Source: UBA3103 sp002365855
Lineage (GTDB): Bacteria; Bacillota; Desulfotomaculia; Desulfotomaculales; Pelotomaculaceae
DNA length: 21,811 nucleotides
Assembly: GCA_030627625.1 (NCBI GenBank)
Contig: DAOURR010000042.1
Coordinates: 1 to 21,811, forward strand
Direction: 5' to 3'
Under the pieces are notes generated by a model. It saw only the letters and a program-made list of their open reading frames with translations. It was not told the origin of the DNA and searched no databases. Made by a program: the position numbers and the translations under genes. Positions 6,942-14,878 of the stretch are shown here, piece by piece; positions within the stretch are counted from its first letter, which is position 1, and every line of letters starts with the position of its first letter.

Positions 6942-7683
6942 TTCTACAATGTTCAGAAAAGAATGGCGTGAAAACGCCTGGAAACATATTTTGGCCCTGG
7001 TGCTGCTGTCGGCCATGGGTATTTCACTTCCCTTTTTGTTTGACTGGATGAGCATGATTCCAATCCAGTTTGGCGGAGCGCTGGGTGAAGCTTACCAGAG
7101 GCAGATGAGTGATTTCAACTTGTATATGTGGGCCAACTGGTACGGCAAGAACCTTTACCAGATATTAATCGTCTATGCCGTTATCATCGGCATGGCCCAA
7201 ATAGCGGGGGAAGTTGGCAGAAACACCGCCGGTTTCCTGTTCAGCAAGCCACTAAGCCGGGAATTGATTTTCCGCTCCAAGTTTATATCCGGAGCTGCAG
7301 CCATGATCACCGTTATGGTAGTAGCTACAATCCTTACCTATCTGGCTGCTATGCTGGCAGGGAGGGAACTACCCTCTCTTTTCCTGGCTGGCCTGGTGGT
7401 AAACGCGGCGGGTCTGCTGGTGATTTACAGCCTGGCCTTGATGTTCTCAGTAGTGTTTGACGACCAGCTGAAAGCCGGGGCGGCTGCCTTCGTGGTTGCA
7501 CTGGTTATTTCCGTACCGGGCTGGATCCCCGGCTACGGCATGTACTCACTGTACCGGCAGATGCATGCCTGGCCCATTTATGCCGGGGACGGGTTTCAAA
7601 TTCCGGCTATGGCGGTAATGCTACTGGCAACGTGGCTGTTCTACCGGATCGGACTCGGCCGGTTACTGAAAAAGGACTTTTAG
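6934..7683 (+). CDS. ABC-2-type transporter permease, cassette 1
   Basis: This 249-aa membrane protein has six predicted helices. They lie near residues 13-36, 66-87, 108-134, 139-168, 175-196 and 213-230. The long amphipathic segment between helices 1 and 2 is common in ABC-2-type permeases of GntR-linked operons. I chose the ATG at 6934, with GGAGGAGG about 9 bases upstream, over an in-frame ATG 27 bases earlier that would add a basic, unlikely N-terminus. It shares 8 bases with the end of the ATPase gene. Only one permease is encoded, so it probably acts as a homodimer. The substrate cannot be inferred. Confidence 0.85.
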   Translation: MVNSTMFRKEWRENAWKHILALVLLSAMGISLPFLFDWMSMIPIQFGGALGEAYQRQMSDFNLYMWANWYGKNLYQILIVYAVIIGMAQIAGEVGRNTAGFLFSKPLSRELIFRSKFISGAAAMITVMVVATILTYLAAMLAGRELPSLFLAGLVVNAAGLLVIYSLALMFSVVFDDQLKAGAAAFVVALVISVPGWIPGYGMYSLYRQMHAWPIYAGDGFQIPAMAVMLLATWLFYRIGLGRLLKKDF

Positions 7684-7742
7684 AGTTAAGAGAAACTGTT
7701 CACTTAATTCAACAAACAAGCAAATAAGGAGGTCTGTAAAAA

Positions 7743-8045
7743 ATGATGTTAACAACAGTGGATATCAGAACGGATTATGAAGTTAAGGGCCTGGTTAAAG
7801 GCAGTTCCATGAAAGCCAAGCACCTGGGTAAAGACATCCTCGCCTTCTTCCGCCAGCTTATCGGTGGTGAAGTCAAGGAATATGCTGAGCTGCTTATTAG
7901 TGCCCGGGAGGAGGCTATTGAAGGAATGATCCGGGAGGCCAAGGCCGTGGGGGCAAACGCAGTCATAGGCGTCAGGTTCGGAACTTCCAATGTTACCACA
8001 GGCACCGCTGAAATTATCGCCTACGGTACTGCTGTGAAAATATAG
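7743..8045 (+). CDS. YbjQ / UPF0145 family protein
   Basis: This 100-aa cytosolic protein matches the YbjQ (UPF0145) family in length and pattern. It opens with a short beta region (VDIRTDYEVKGLVKGSS). A long helix (EEAIEGMIREAKAVGANAVIGVRF) and the closing strand TAEIIAYGTAVKI follow. Family members form pentameric rings; the function is poorly known and the common heavy-metal-binding label is weakly supported. It starts at ATG with AGGAGGT about 10 bases upstream. It lies 59 bases after the permease on the same strand with no terminator between, so it is probably the last gene of cassette 1. A 12-bp hairpin follows it. Confidence 0.9.
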   Translation: MMLTTVDIRTDYEVKGLVKGSSMKAKHLGKDILAFFRQLIGGEVKEYAELLISAREEAIEGMIREAKAVGANAVIGVRFGTSNVTTGTAEIIAYGTAVKI

Positions 8046-8103
8046 AGTAACTGAATTTTTAGTTTAAACTGACATGTTAGCCTATAACCCTTTACAAATA
8101 TTA

Positions 8104-8132
8104 ACGCGACAAGAAGCAGTTTCTTGTCGCGT
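8104..8132. terminator. Hairpin after cassette 1
   Basis: Perfect 12-bp arms (8104-8115 and 8121-8132) close a 5-base loop 58 bases after the YbjQ stop. There is no T run on the plus strand, so this is a hairpin in terminator position rather than a textbook intrinsic terminator. Confidence 0.5.
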
Positions 8133-8239
8133 ACAGATTTATAAAAGATTCTTTCTCGAAGTAATTGCCGGATTGTTCAATACATGTGCAGAAAGATAGA
8201 GAATGTTTTATATTTGTACGGGGGCTTTAATATAATATT

Positions 8240-8683
8240 CTATTCGCTATCATCCTTATTCTGAATATTTTTGATAACACCTGTTATAACAGCAATAATC
8301 AGAGCAATAGCTGCAGCATTGAATAATATTGGAGCGCTCATATCATCAATCTGGCTGTTGTTACTGAAACTGGCAACTTTCAACAAGACAATAATGGTCG
8401 ACGCTACAAGAACTGAAAAAAGCACGGTGAGGAAAACCCTTAATAGAGGCTTGCGTTTATCAGTGGTTGGTCCAACAAACGCGCTGCCTGTTATCAACCG
8501 AACAACATAAATTCCAGAGCAAATCGTTAAAATAATCATTATATTGGCAGGGTAACTAATCCACCTGAATCCAAAACCATACAGCCCCGCATCTAATAAT
8601 AATAAGTACATTAGTATCAAAAACGCTTGGTTGCCAATTTTGTTTTTACGTTGAACCTGCATCTCATCGAGACCCTTACTCAT
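8240..8683 (-). CDS. Four-helix membrane protein, DUF6773-like
   Basis: This 147-aa protein has four predicted membrane helices, near residues 20-38, 44-66, 82-103 and 118-138. The second pair is separated by a polar loop. The conserved opening (LDEMQ..RKNKIGNQAF, LDAGLYGFGFRW) resembles proteins labelled DUF6773 in Clostridia and Bacilli; I give the label from memory. Its start overlaps the end of the XRE regulator gene by 8 bases, so the two form a coupled pair. Small HTH plus membrane-protein pairs of this kind are common in Firmicutes, but the function is not established. A regulator that responds to membrane state is one possibility. Confidence 0.75.
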   Translation of the reverse strand: MSKGLDEMQVQRKNKIGNQAFLILMYLLLLDAGLYGFGFRWISYPANIMIILTICSGIYVVRLITGSAFVGPTTDKRKPLLRVFLTVLFSVLVASTIIVLLKVASFSNNSQIDDMSAPILFNAAAIALIIAVITGVIKNIQNKDDSE

Positions 8684-8885
8684 TTAAATCATCCTCCCAA
8701 AAAATATCATTTAGGGTTTTTTCTAATACTTTGCAAATTGCAATACATAAGTTTATTGATGGGTTATAATCCCCATTTTCTATTGCATTGATTGTCTGCC
8801 TTGTGACACCTACGGCATCGGCTACATTTTTTTGTGACATATCCTTTGCTGCACGGGCAGATTTAAGCCTTAAGTTTTTACCCAA
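8676..8885 (-). CDS. Small XRE-family HTH regulator (YozG/Cro-like)
   Basis: This 69-aa protein is essentially one helix-turn-helix domain. The recognition region MSQKNVADAVGVTRQTINAI is at 17-36, followed by the family's NGDYNPSINLCIAICKVLEKTLNDIF. It starts at TTG, with GGGGTG 5 bases upstream. It is the first gene of a two-gene operon with the membrane protein. The promoter lies just upstream and is embedded in a nearly palindromic AT-rich stretch, consistent with autoregulation. Confidence 0.9.
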   Translation of the reverse strand: MGKNLRLKSARAAKDMSQKNVADAVGVTRQTINAIENGDYNPSINLCIAICKVLEKTLNDIFWEDDLNE

Positions 8886-8919
8886 TTTATCACCCCGGCA
8901 TTATCTTAATCGCAATATT

Positions 8920-8948
8920 ATAGTATTATATATATGATATAATGTCAA
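8920..8948 (-). promoter_or_regulatory. Promoter of the XRE/membrane pair
   Basis: On the minus strand TTGACA (8943-8948) and TACTAT (8920-8925) are 17 bases apart. The spacer and flank form an imperfect AT-rich palindrome (about 8924-8942, 17 of 19 positions symmetric), a plausible operator for the XRE protein. Confidence 0.65.
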
Positions 8949-8990
8949 TTATATTTTACATTTATTAAATTATTTCGGACACTTTATAAA

Positions 8991-9017
8991 ACAAAAAGCC
9001 GCACTCAACAACGGCTT
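8991..9017 (-). terminator. Intrinsic terminator downstream of the methyltransferase
   Basis: On the minus strand AAGCCG (9017-9012) pairs with CGGCTT (9001-8996) around a 10-base loop, and TTTTTGT continues the transcript. It lies 100 bases after the methyltransferase stop, with REP-like copy 3 in between. Confidence 0.6.
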
Positions 9018-9078
9018 CTGTCTTAGATATTTTGTAAAAGGGATTATCCCTGGAATACCGCTTCCGACAACTAACAAG

Positions 9079-9099
9079 GCAAGAACCATCCCCACTTGC
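9079..9099 (-). repeat. REP-like hairpin, copy 3 (minus orientation)
   Basis: On the minus strand this reads GCAAGTGGGGATGGTTCTTG plus a final C: a GCAAG/CTTGC stem around the GGGGATGGTT core. It matches copy 2 at 18 of 21 positions and lies just after the methyltransferase gene. Confidence 0.55.
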
Positions 9100-9116
9100 T
9101 AAGTGGAACAACGCTC

Positions 9117-9848
9117 CTATTCGGGAAGGTGTGGCCGGATATTCACATAAGCAAGGCATTGTGGGAAATCAGAGAGCTTTTGTTCTATTTTAAAACCCGC
9201 CCGCTCAATCATTCCGTCCATTACCCAATCAAAAGTACTGTACTCATCACGGATGTGGATGATGGTTTCGTTAGCCATCGCTTGACCGGCTTCCTCGCGC
9301 ATTCCGTTGACCCAGTTGTCCAATTCGCTCTGGTATACCTCAACCGGAAAAGAAAACACCACGTCGAACAGGTACAGCTTTCCACCTGGCTTTAGCATGT
9401 CATACATTCGTTTCAGAGCAACTGCCTTCCAGAAGTCCGAAAGGTGATGCAATGCGAAAATGGAGATAATTGCGTCCACAGGCGTTTCTTTGTGCTCATA
9501 GGTCAGGAAACCCGCACCGTATGTTTCAATATTGCTTAGCCCTGCTTCACGAGCTTTCTCTGCACACCTGTTCAGCATAACCTGCGAGACATCCACGGCA
9601 TAAACCTTTCGACACAAACGGGCTACCGGAATCGCGAACGCTCCGGTTCCGCATCCAAAGTCAATCACCGTATGCTCCGGCTTTAACTCAAGCTGGTTTA
9701 TAATCAGTTGGGCGTCTTTTTCAAAATCACGGAACTTGGAATGCTGAGCATCATACTCTGCCGCAATAGTTGAATCCGTATAATCTACGCCGGTATTTTT
9801 CCGCTCGTCATAGTACCATAACGGCGCCGCCATCTTTTTATAAACCAT
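9117..9848 (-). CDS. Class I SAM-dependent methyltransferase
   Basis: This 243-aa protein has methyltransferase motif I VIDFGCGTGA at 61-70. The ribose-binding Asp is at 86 (VYAVDVS), the ALHHL motif near 132-136, and LKPGGKLYLFD follows. These give a Rossmann-fold SAM binder of the Methyltransf_25/11 type. The substrate is not readable. I chose the ATG at 9848, because AAGGAGT lies 9 bases before it; an ATG 30 bases further upstream lacks such a site. The N-terminus (PLWYYDERKNTGVDY) is family-like. It appears to be a single gene with its own terminator. Confidence 0.88.
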   Translation of the reverse strand: MVYKKMAAPLWYYDERKNTGVDYTDSTIAAEYDAQHSKFRDFEKDAQLIINQLELKPEHTVIDFGCGTGAFAIPVARLCRKVYAVDVSQVMLNRCAEKAREAGLSNIETYGAGFLTYEHKETPVDAIISIFALHHLSDFWKAVALKRMYDMLKPGGKLYLFDVVFSFPVEVYQSELDNWVNGMREEAGQAMANETIIHIRDEYSTFDWVMDGMIERAGFKIEQKLSDFPQCLAYVNIRPHLPE

Positions 9849-10003
9849 GAATAAAGCACTCCTTATATATCTTATCATATTTAAAAACTACATGAAAAGC
9901 TCTCGTTGGCGCGATTATTGCCTACATAAAAACCGTGACAGCAGAAGACAGTTGGGTCTGAGCGCAGTGGGGCCGTTTAGCCTGTTTTAAGGAATGTGTG
10001 GCG

Positions 10004-10477
10004 TTACCTACCACCTAATTTCTTCGCCATTTCGTAATAATCTAGTCTCTTCTTGTTGCCCAGATCAATAAAAGTTCTGGCCACTATTTTATACCCCAAA
10101 TCGTCATAAAACACCGTCGCATTCAATGAAGACTGTAACACAACAAAACAAACCCCATTTGCCAAAGCTTTTTTCTCAAGTTTCTTCATTATCATCTTAC
10201 CTAAACCTTTTTGTTGATAAGATGGTTTTACAAACACTCGTTTTATATTTCCCTCAACTAACGTTCCCGTCCCAATAATTCTATTTTCTAACTCCAGCAC
10301 GATCGTATAACCTTCTTTTGCATCTTTAAGTATGTTTTCGTAACGATGATATTTCTTAAAAAATTTAATGGCTTCACCTGAATAAACACTTGGATAACAA
10401 GCATCTATTACTTCACAAATAAGATCTCTCACTACTTCCAGGTCTCTTTCGTGGAATTGTCTTATATAGGAATCCAT
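10004..10477 (-). CDS. GNAT family N-acetyltransferase
   Basis: This 157-aa protein carries the GNAT acetyl-CoA motif VFVKPSYQQKGLGKMIM (81-97, with QQKGLG as the pyrophosphate loop). The later strand (VVLQSSLNATVFYDDLGYKIV) is typical of the fold. It would transfer an acetyl group to an unknown amine. I prefer the ATG at 10477 over the TTG 18 bases upstream, because relatives begin close to the IRQF segment; the ribosome site here is weak either way. It follows the diguanylate cyclase gene on the same strand with a 154-base gap and may share its transcript. Confidence 0.85.
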   Translation of the reverse strand: MDSYIRQFHERDLEVVRDLICEVIDACYPSVYSGEAIKFFKKYHRYENILKDAKEGYTIVLELENRIIGTGTLVEGNIKRVFVKPSYQQKGLGKMIMKKLEKKALANGVCFVVLQSSLNATVFYDDLGYKIVARTFIDLGNKKRLDYYEMAKKLGGR

Positions 10478-10631
10478 ATCAAACACCGTTCCCAAGATAA
10501 TTTTTGCGCAGACGCCATATTTCTCCTAACTCATTCCCATGCCGCAGATCGCGTCATCTATGTACCCCAATTTTATATCAGCCTCTCCACAACCTCCATT
10601 ATTTTCTGTATACCCAAAACTACTAAATGCG

Positions 10632-11852
10632 TTATTTGGTTTCAGCCAAAACACACCGGTTGCCTCCAGCATTCTTTGCCTGATAAAGAGCCTTATCGGC
10701 GGTATCAATAAGGTTTTCTGGTATATCCTTGTCGTTGGGTTGTATGCAGGCCAAGCCGAGACTAATGGTTAAACGACCATTAGTAGAAAAAGGGTGATCA
10801 ATATCCAACTTTTCTACTGCTTGAAGCATTCGGTCAGCAATCCTGCGAGCGCCAACCAGATCCGTATTCGGCAGAATGGCTGCAAATTCCTCTCCTCCGT
10901 AACGAGCAACTAAATCACCGGGGCGCTTAATAGTCTCTCTTAAAGTCGTGGCCACATTAACCAGGATATCGTCTCCAGCTTGGTGGCCAAATGTGTCATT
11001 GAACTGTTTGAATTGGTCAATATCTACCATAATCAGGCATAGCGGTAAACCACGCTCACGGACGGCTAGTCCCCATTCTCTACATAGAAATTCATCAAAA
11101 AATCGCCTATTTGGGATGTTAGTCAGAGCATCCAGGTAAGAAAGCCTTTTTAGCATATCATTAGACGCGGCTAATTCCTCCCTCTGCAATTCTATTGTTT
11201 GTAGGTTTAAAAATTCCCTAACCTTATTGACATATATAATCCGTGATATTACTAAAGCAACAATAGTTACAAAACTACCATTAAGAAAGGCGGAAAAAGC
11301 TACAATCCAGTCAGATTGAAAGCGCCAGACCATAATGCTTAAGATGATCCAGGCTAAGCCATAAATCACAATGCTTTTAGACCATTTTAAATAAAGAAAT
11401 GTAGCTGAAACTAAGACTGCCATCAGGTAAGAAGAGGTTATACCAGGTCCGACAGAATAGATAAGACCAGATAAGACAGCATAACCAATGAGGTTAAGAA
11501 GTATATACCCAGTCTCGTAAAAATGATGGTATCGGTTAATCGCATCAGGAAACGCCGGTCGGCTGGTTACGATTAAAAAAGCTACAGAGCTTATTATAAG
11601 AATAAGCCTTAGTGCCATGATATACGGAGCTATTTCAAGAATGCGCAGTTGTTCGATATTGCCGATGAACGTCAATTGGATCGAGATAAGGACCAGGTTA
11701 AAGACTATTAATAGCCACGTGATGATACGTAACCGTTGTATATTGGTATAAGTTAAAGTACTTTCGAGCATGGTTTTGTCGGCCTCGGGCGCTATGAGAA
11801 ACCAGTTGATAAATTTGTTTTGAAGTCGGATTTTGAATTGGTTTGATATCAA
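10632..11852 (-). CDS. Membrane diguanylate cyclase (GGDEF)
   Basis: This 406-aa protein has six predicted N-terminal membrane helices (about residues 40-210), a short coiled linker (about 212-238) and a C-terminal GGDEF domain. The active site is GGEEF at 319-323. The RPGD at 310-313 lies five residues before it, as expected for a product-inhibition (I) site. YLDALTNIPNRRFFDE and MVDIDQFKQFNDTFGH are the conserved GTP/metal segments. It should make cyclic di-GMP from two GTP at the inner membrane face, with its activity controlled by the membrane part, which has no recognised sensor name. The start is TTG with AAAGGATG upstream. No c-di-GMP riboswitch was found in the adjoining gaps. Confidence 0.92.
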   Translation of the reverse strand: MISNQFKIRLQNKFINWFLIAPEADKTMLESTLTYTNIQRLRIITWLLIVFNLVLISIQLTFIGNIEQLRILEIAPYIMALRLILIISSVAFLIVTSRPAFPDAINRYHHFYETGYILLNLIGYAVLSGLIYSVGPGITSSYLMAVLVSATFLYLKWSKSIVIYGLAWIILSIMVWRFQSDWIVAFSAFLNGSFVTIVALVISRIIYVNKVREFLNLQTIELQREELAASNDMLKRLSYLDALTNIPNRRFFDEFLCREWGLAVRERGLPLCLIMVDIDQFKQFNDTFGHQAGDDILVNVATTLRETIKRPGDLVARYGGEEFAAILPNTDLVGARRIADRMLQAVEKLDIDHPFSTNGRLTISLGLACIQPNDKDIPENLIDTADKALYQAKNAGGNRCVLAETK

Positions 11853-12099
11853 AATATATCATCCTTTTCCCTCAGATTTTTGATATCACTTACCTAATTT
11901 CCTTTGATTATTTTTTTGCGATTCCTCCTAGCGGTAATGTTTATTTGAGGCTCCAATTAGTTAATTATTGCACATTTTAAAGATGTAGCGACAATCCATG
12001 CAATAAATAAAGTGAAAATTATATTAAGAAACCCGGCGTAAGAACATCCGGGTAATCACCAAATTGGGACGCAGCTAAGTGTAGATGATGTCAAAGTCT
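11853..12099. other. Noncoding stretch with one hairpin
   Basis: An AT-rich region between the cyclase start and the cyclic-nucleotide-binding unit. It must carry the cyclase promoter, but no box is convincing. The only clear structure is the hairpin at 12031-12053. Confidence 0.5.
12031..12053 (-). terminator. Probable terminator after the cNMP/DUF2225 unit
   Basis: On the minus strand ACCCGG (12053-12048) pairs with CCGGGT (12036-12031) and is followed by TTCTTAATA. The stem is short with a weak T run. It lies downstream of the broken small ORF. Confidence 0.45.
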
Positions 12100-12206
12100 T
12101 TAATTATATCCGTAGTCGCGCGGATCAATCACTTTATCAGGCATGTCGCCGCCTTTTTCAAGATGATTCGATAACTTTGGCTAACCGGCCGCCAGTCGGT
12201 CGACAT
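12100..12206 (-). pseudogene. Possible split small ORF after the DUF2225 gene
   Basis: An ATG at 12206 reads 25 residues (MSTDWRPVSQSY...) to a stop at 12129. In another frame, a segment ending DPRDYGYN reads to a stop at 12100; it has its own ATG at 12144 behind AAAGGCGG. The two halves look like one short protein of about 35 residues broken by a single-base shift in the A run near 12155-12160. Alternatively, only the 14-residue downstream frame is real, or neither. No family is recognised. Confidence 0.25.
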
Positions 12207-12237
12207 ATAAGCTTGGTTGCTTACGGGGCGGAGTTTT

Positions 12238-13494
12238 TTATGCTTGTTTTTCTTCACGCAACTTATGCCGCGCCTTAGCCCAGAGGTCCTTGGTCTGGTT
12301 TACCAGCATGGGCTGCGTTGACTTGGCCGGATGTCTTAAAACCAACTCCAGCCATTTGGCCGATTCCTGGGTTTTACCTGCTCTAAGGTTTAATGCCCCG
12401 AGCAAGTAAACTATGTTCAATTCCGACTTCGGCTCGGAAAAACTTTCTGTTTCGTAAGCTTTCGCAAAAGCCGAAATGACTTTTTCAATATACTTTTGCT
12501 CTCCTGCCTCGTTCCCCACATAACGGTACAACCAGGCCGCCTTCAGGTAAAGCATTCCCATTTTGGAGCTTTTAACCAGTTCGTCTTCCAGCGCATACAG
12601 GGCCAACTGAAACGCTTCCATGGCGTCGTTCCACGTCCGCACGCCGCTATAGTCTTTTGCCCTGTCCTGCCATACCGGTTGAAGGCGCGATTTCAATTTT
12701 TCCCGCTGCTCAGCGTTCATGTGTGTTTTTGAGAATTCCAGATTAAAGGCAAAGCCACACCGTGGACAGACCACCATCTCGTAATAAAGAGGATTGACCG
12801 ACTGGTAATGTTGGCAAAAGTCTTCATCGATACGTTGTACCCGTATGGAACTGGACCTGACTTTCATAGACTCAAATTTCTTCGCGCAGACAGAGCAGGT
12901 GATTTTGGCGCGGTAAAACGTTTTTTCGATATCCTGGCTTAATTCATCCTCACAGGCAGGTTGCTGCCCGGCCGCCGGACTCTGGCCTGGTTGACCAACC
13001 GTCTTTTTGTCAGCCCCGGTTTCAGTTTGCTGAGCGCCAGCAATGCTGCCGGCCCCGGTCAGGATCTTGAGGCGGACGTTTGCCAGCCTGAGCCTTTTGC
13101 TCATTGTATCGTTGATTTTTAACGCCACCTGCGGGTATTTACAGACAATATCCAGTAAATCCTTTCGAGCAAGACAGAAGACGACGGTTTCCTCGACGGC
13201 CCTTGCGCTGGCAAAGCGCTTACCACCGTCCAGAAGAGGCATTTCCCCGAAAAAGTCAGACTTTTTAAGGGTTTGGATCACGACTTCCTGTCCCGTGTCC
13301 GACTTGGAGTAAATGAGCACTCTGCCTGAAACGATCAGGTAGAGGCAGTTGCCGTCCTCCCCCATATTGAAGATGTTCTCATCCTTATCGAAACGGGCCA
13401 TGCTAATTTTCCCGGCAAGATCTTGCAGGGGATAGTTAACACCTTTGAAAAAGGATAAATTTCTTAAGAGATTGGCCAGATCCGCTTTGCTCAT
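12238..13494 (-). CDS. Cyclic-nucleotide-binding domain fused to DUF2225
   Basis: This protein has about 418 residues. Residues about 10-135 form a CAP-type cyclic-nucleotide-binding domain with the phosphate-cassette pattern FGEMPLLDGGKRFASARA (82-99). A Gln/Ala/Gly-rich linker (about 148-185) follows. The DUF2225 region begins with a likely zinc pair, CSVC (200-203) and CPRC (243-246). A helical, TPR-like C-terminus (about 280-410) ends it. No DNA-binding domain is seen, so it is probably a signal-responsive scaffold rather than a CRP-type regulator. I chose the second of two adjacent ATGs, which is five bases after AGGTG; an upstream TTG would add 8 residues. The ligand is not known. Confidence 0.85.
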   Translation of the reverse strand: MSKADLANLLRNLSFFKGVNYPLQDLAGKISMARFDKDENIFNMGEDGNCLYLIVSGRVLIYSKSDTGQEVVIQTLKKSDFFGEMPLLDGGKRFASARAVEETVVFCLARKDLLDIVCKYPQVALKINDTMSKRLRLANVRLKILTGAGSIAGAQQTETGADKKTVGQPGQSPAAGQQPACEDELSQDIEKTFYRAKITCSVCAKKFESMKVRSSSIRVQRIDEDFCQHYQSVNPLYYEMVVCPRCGFAFNLEFSKTHMNAEQREKLKSRLQPVWQDRAKDYSGVRTWNDAMEAFQLALYALEDELVKSSKMGMLYLKAAWLYRYVGNEAGEQKYIEKVISAFAKAYETESFSEPKSELNIVYLLGALNLRAGKTQESAKWLELVLRHPAKSTQPMLVNQTKDLWAKARHKLREEKQA

Positions 13495-13620
13495 CATTTC
13501 ACCTGCTGCTCGTCTCAAAAATAGTTTTTTTTAGCTGTTTGTTGAAATACCACATTTCTGTCATAATTCCTTCTAAAAAAAGCTGTTTCTTAAATGAGAT
13601 TAACTTTCCCGTAGTGATAC

Positions 13621-13655
13621 ACGCAGGGACACAGGGGGACCGTTCTCGTGTGCTT
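13621..13655. repeat. REP-like hairpin, copy 4
   Basis: The core GGGGGACCGTTCTC is flanked by ACAC and GTGT half-stems (about 13630-13652). It borders the truncated 3' end of the IS110 remnant, so it may mark the junction where the transposase was cut off. Confidence 0.45.
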
Positions 13656-13673
13656 CCATGTTTTATACCTTTC

Positions 13674-14469
13674 TTACAATGTGCAAATGTAATAGGCAAT
13701 GGTCAAGATACTATGGGCAACTGCAACAGCAGCCCGGTTCTATCCACGTCTTGCTGAAAGACGGTGATACTGACTGGATAAATAGGTATTCTTGGTTCGG
13801 CCGGCAGCTCTGGCTGCCTCTACCAGCGCGCTCCTCAGTTTCTTATTACCTTTGCGCGTTCGTCCCGACTTTCGTTTTCCGGCGCTTTCATTGTTTCCTG
13901 GAGACAGCCCTGCCCACGAACACATATGAGCAGCGGAAGGGAATTGGTTCATATCGGTTCCTATTTCGGCTAAAATTTGTTCAGCCGTGCGCTGGCCCAC
14001 TCCGAGAATTGTGTCCAACAGCTCCAGGTCTTCGTCAAAAGGGAGCATTCGCTCCTTGATCTCTTCGTCCAGCTTTTTGATTTCGTCTGCCAGAAAGTCG
14101 ATGTGACGAGTTGAGTTTTAAGCATTAGCTTTTGTTGTTGCCCAATTAAACCATTAAGTGCCCGCTGTAATTCCGGCTTCTTTTTCTTGAGACTGCGCTT
14201 TGCTAACTCGGAAAGGATTTCGGGGTCTTCCTCACCGGCAATTATTGCTTCAATCATAGCGCGGCCAGATTTGCCCAATACGTCGCTGGCGACAGAAGAC
14301 AACTTAATGTTGGCTCCTTCAAGAACCTTTTGAATGCGGTTGATTTCCCGGGGTCATCTGTCATCGTTTAAAATGTACGAATCTCTTTCTCCTCAGGAGT
14401 GACAACACAGGCCACGACAATCTTTTTATGAACGTCAAGGCCGCAGCAGTGGCTGTATACAACTTCCAT
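13674..14469 (-). pseudogene. IS110-family transposase, decayed
   Basis: The pieces rebuild an IS110 (DEDD/Tnp_20) transposase. The N-terminus, from the ATG at 14469, reads MEVVYSHCCGLDVHKKIVVA with the first catalytic Asp. It hits an in-frame stop (about 14368). It then joins abruptly to the middle of the protein (NRIQKVLEGANIKLSS), so roughly 90-100 residues holding the remaining acidic catalytic residues are deleted. A frameshift near 14115 precedes the C-terminal Transposase_20 domain (LLDTILGVGQRTAEQILAEIG, WAGLSPGNNESAGKRK). Another shift lies near 13740, and the tail stops early at 13674. It cannot encode an active enzyme. This is a mobile-element scar. Confidence 0.85.
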
Positions 14470-14720
14470 CTGTTACTCCTTCTACGGCAATTAAATTGAA
14501 GGGCTGGTGCAACAACTATCAATGATTATTCTATCCTGCGTGCTTCCCAGTTGGGAGCAACAATCTGTGGTGCACCTGGTCGCCGGGGTCTGTCTAATTA
14601 ACGGGCTCTCAGCACCAAGTTGACACAACCTCCCTTCGCCAGCCGTAAGAAAGAGATTCTTTGTAGTTCCATTTTCATCCTCTGCCGGTGCCGCGTTAGC
14701 GGCATGGATGTCTAATTAGA
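14470..14720 (-). other. Noncoding leader of the IS110 remnant (possible bridge-RNA relic)
   Basis: About 250 bases without a gene precede the IS110 start. Small hairpins are visible, for example GCTCCCA/TGGGAAGC (about 14542-14557) and CCGC/GCGG (about 14692-14703). In the IS110 group the noncoding end before the transposase encodes the bridge RNA that pairs with target and donor DNA. By position this stretch would hold that RNA, but I cannot fold it or compare it here. The outer element boundary is not certain. Confidence 0.3.
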
Positions 14721-14800
14721 TGATTGAATACATTAGATAGTTAGTGATTTAAAGACACATATATTTCTGTCATTCTTGTCATCGAATAAAGGTGTTATAC

Positions 14801-14834
14801 TATCTGAGGTTACTGGTACCAGTAACCTCAGATA
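14801..14834. repeat. Perfect 34-bp palindrome without spacer
   Basis: The 17-base arm TATCTGAGGTTACTGGT (14801-14817) is followed directly by its exact complement (14818-14834). The flanking bases do not pair. It lies 45 bases after the stop of the minus-strand 178-aa gene, but no T run follows on either strand. It could be an operator, a protein-binding site or an RNA hairpin with a GTAC loop. Confidence 0.9.
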
Positions 14835-14878
14835 CTAAGTTATTGATACTGTAATCTTGGCTAAAAAATTTATTCAAT

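Noticed and set aside
10526..10708. 60-residue minus-strand frame between the cyclase and the acetyltransferase
   Set aside because: It begins inside the cyclase gene in another frame, has no ribosome site, and the sequence is not family-like.
12050..12100. GGGACGCAGC resembling part of a GEMM (c-di-GMP) riboswitch near a cyclase gene
   Set aside because: The other conserved blocks of the motif are absent and no gene lies properly downstream on that strand.
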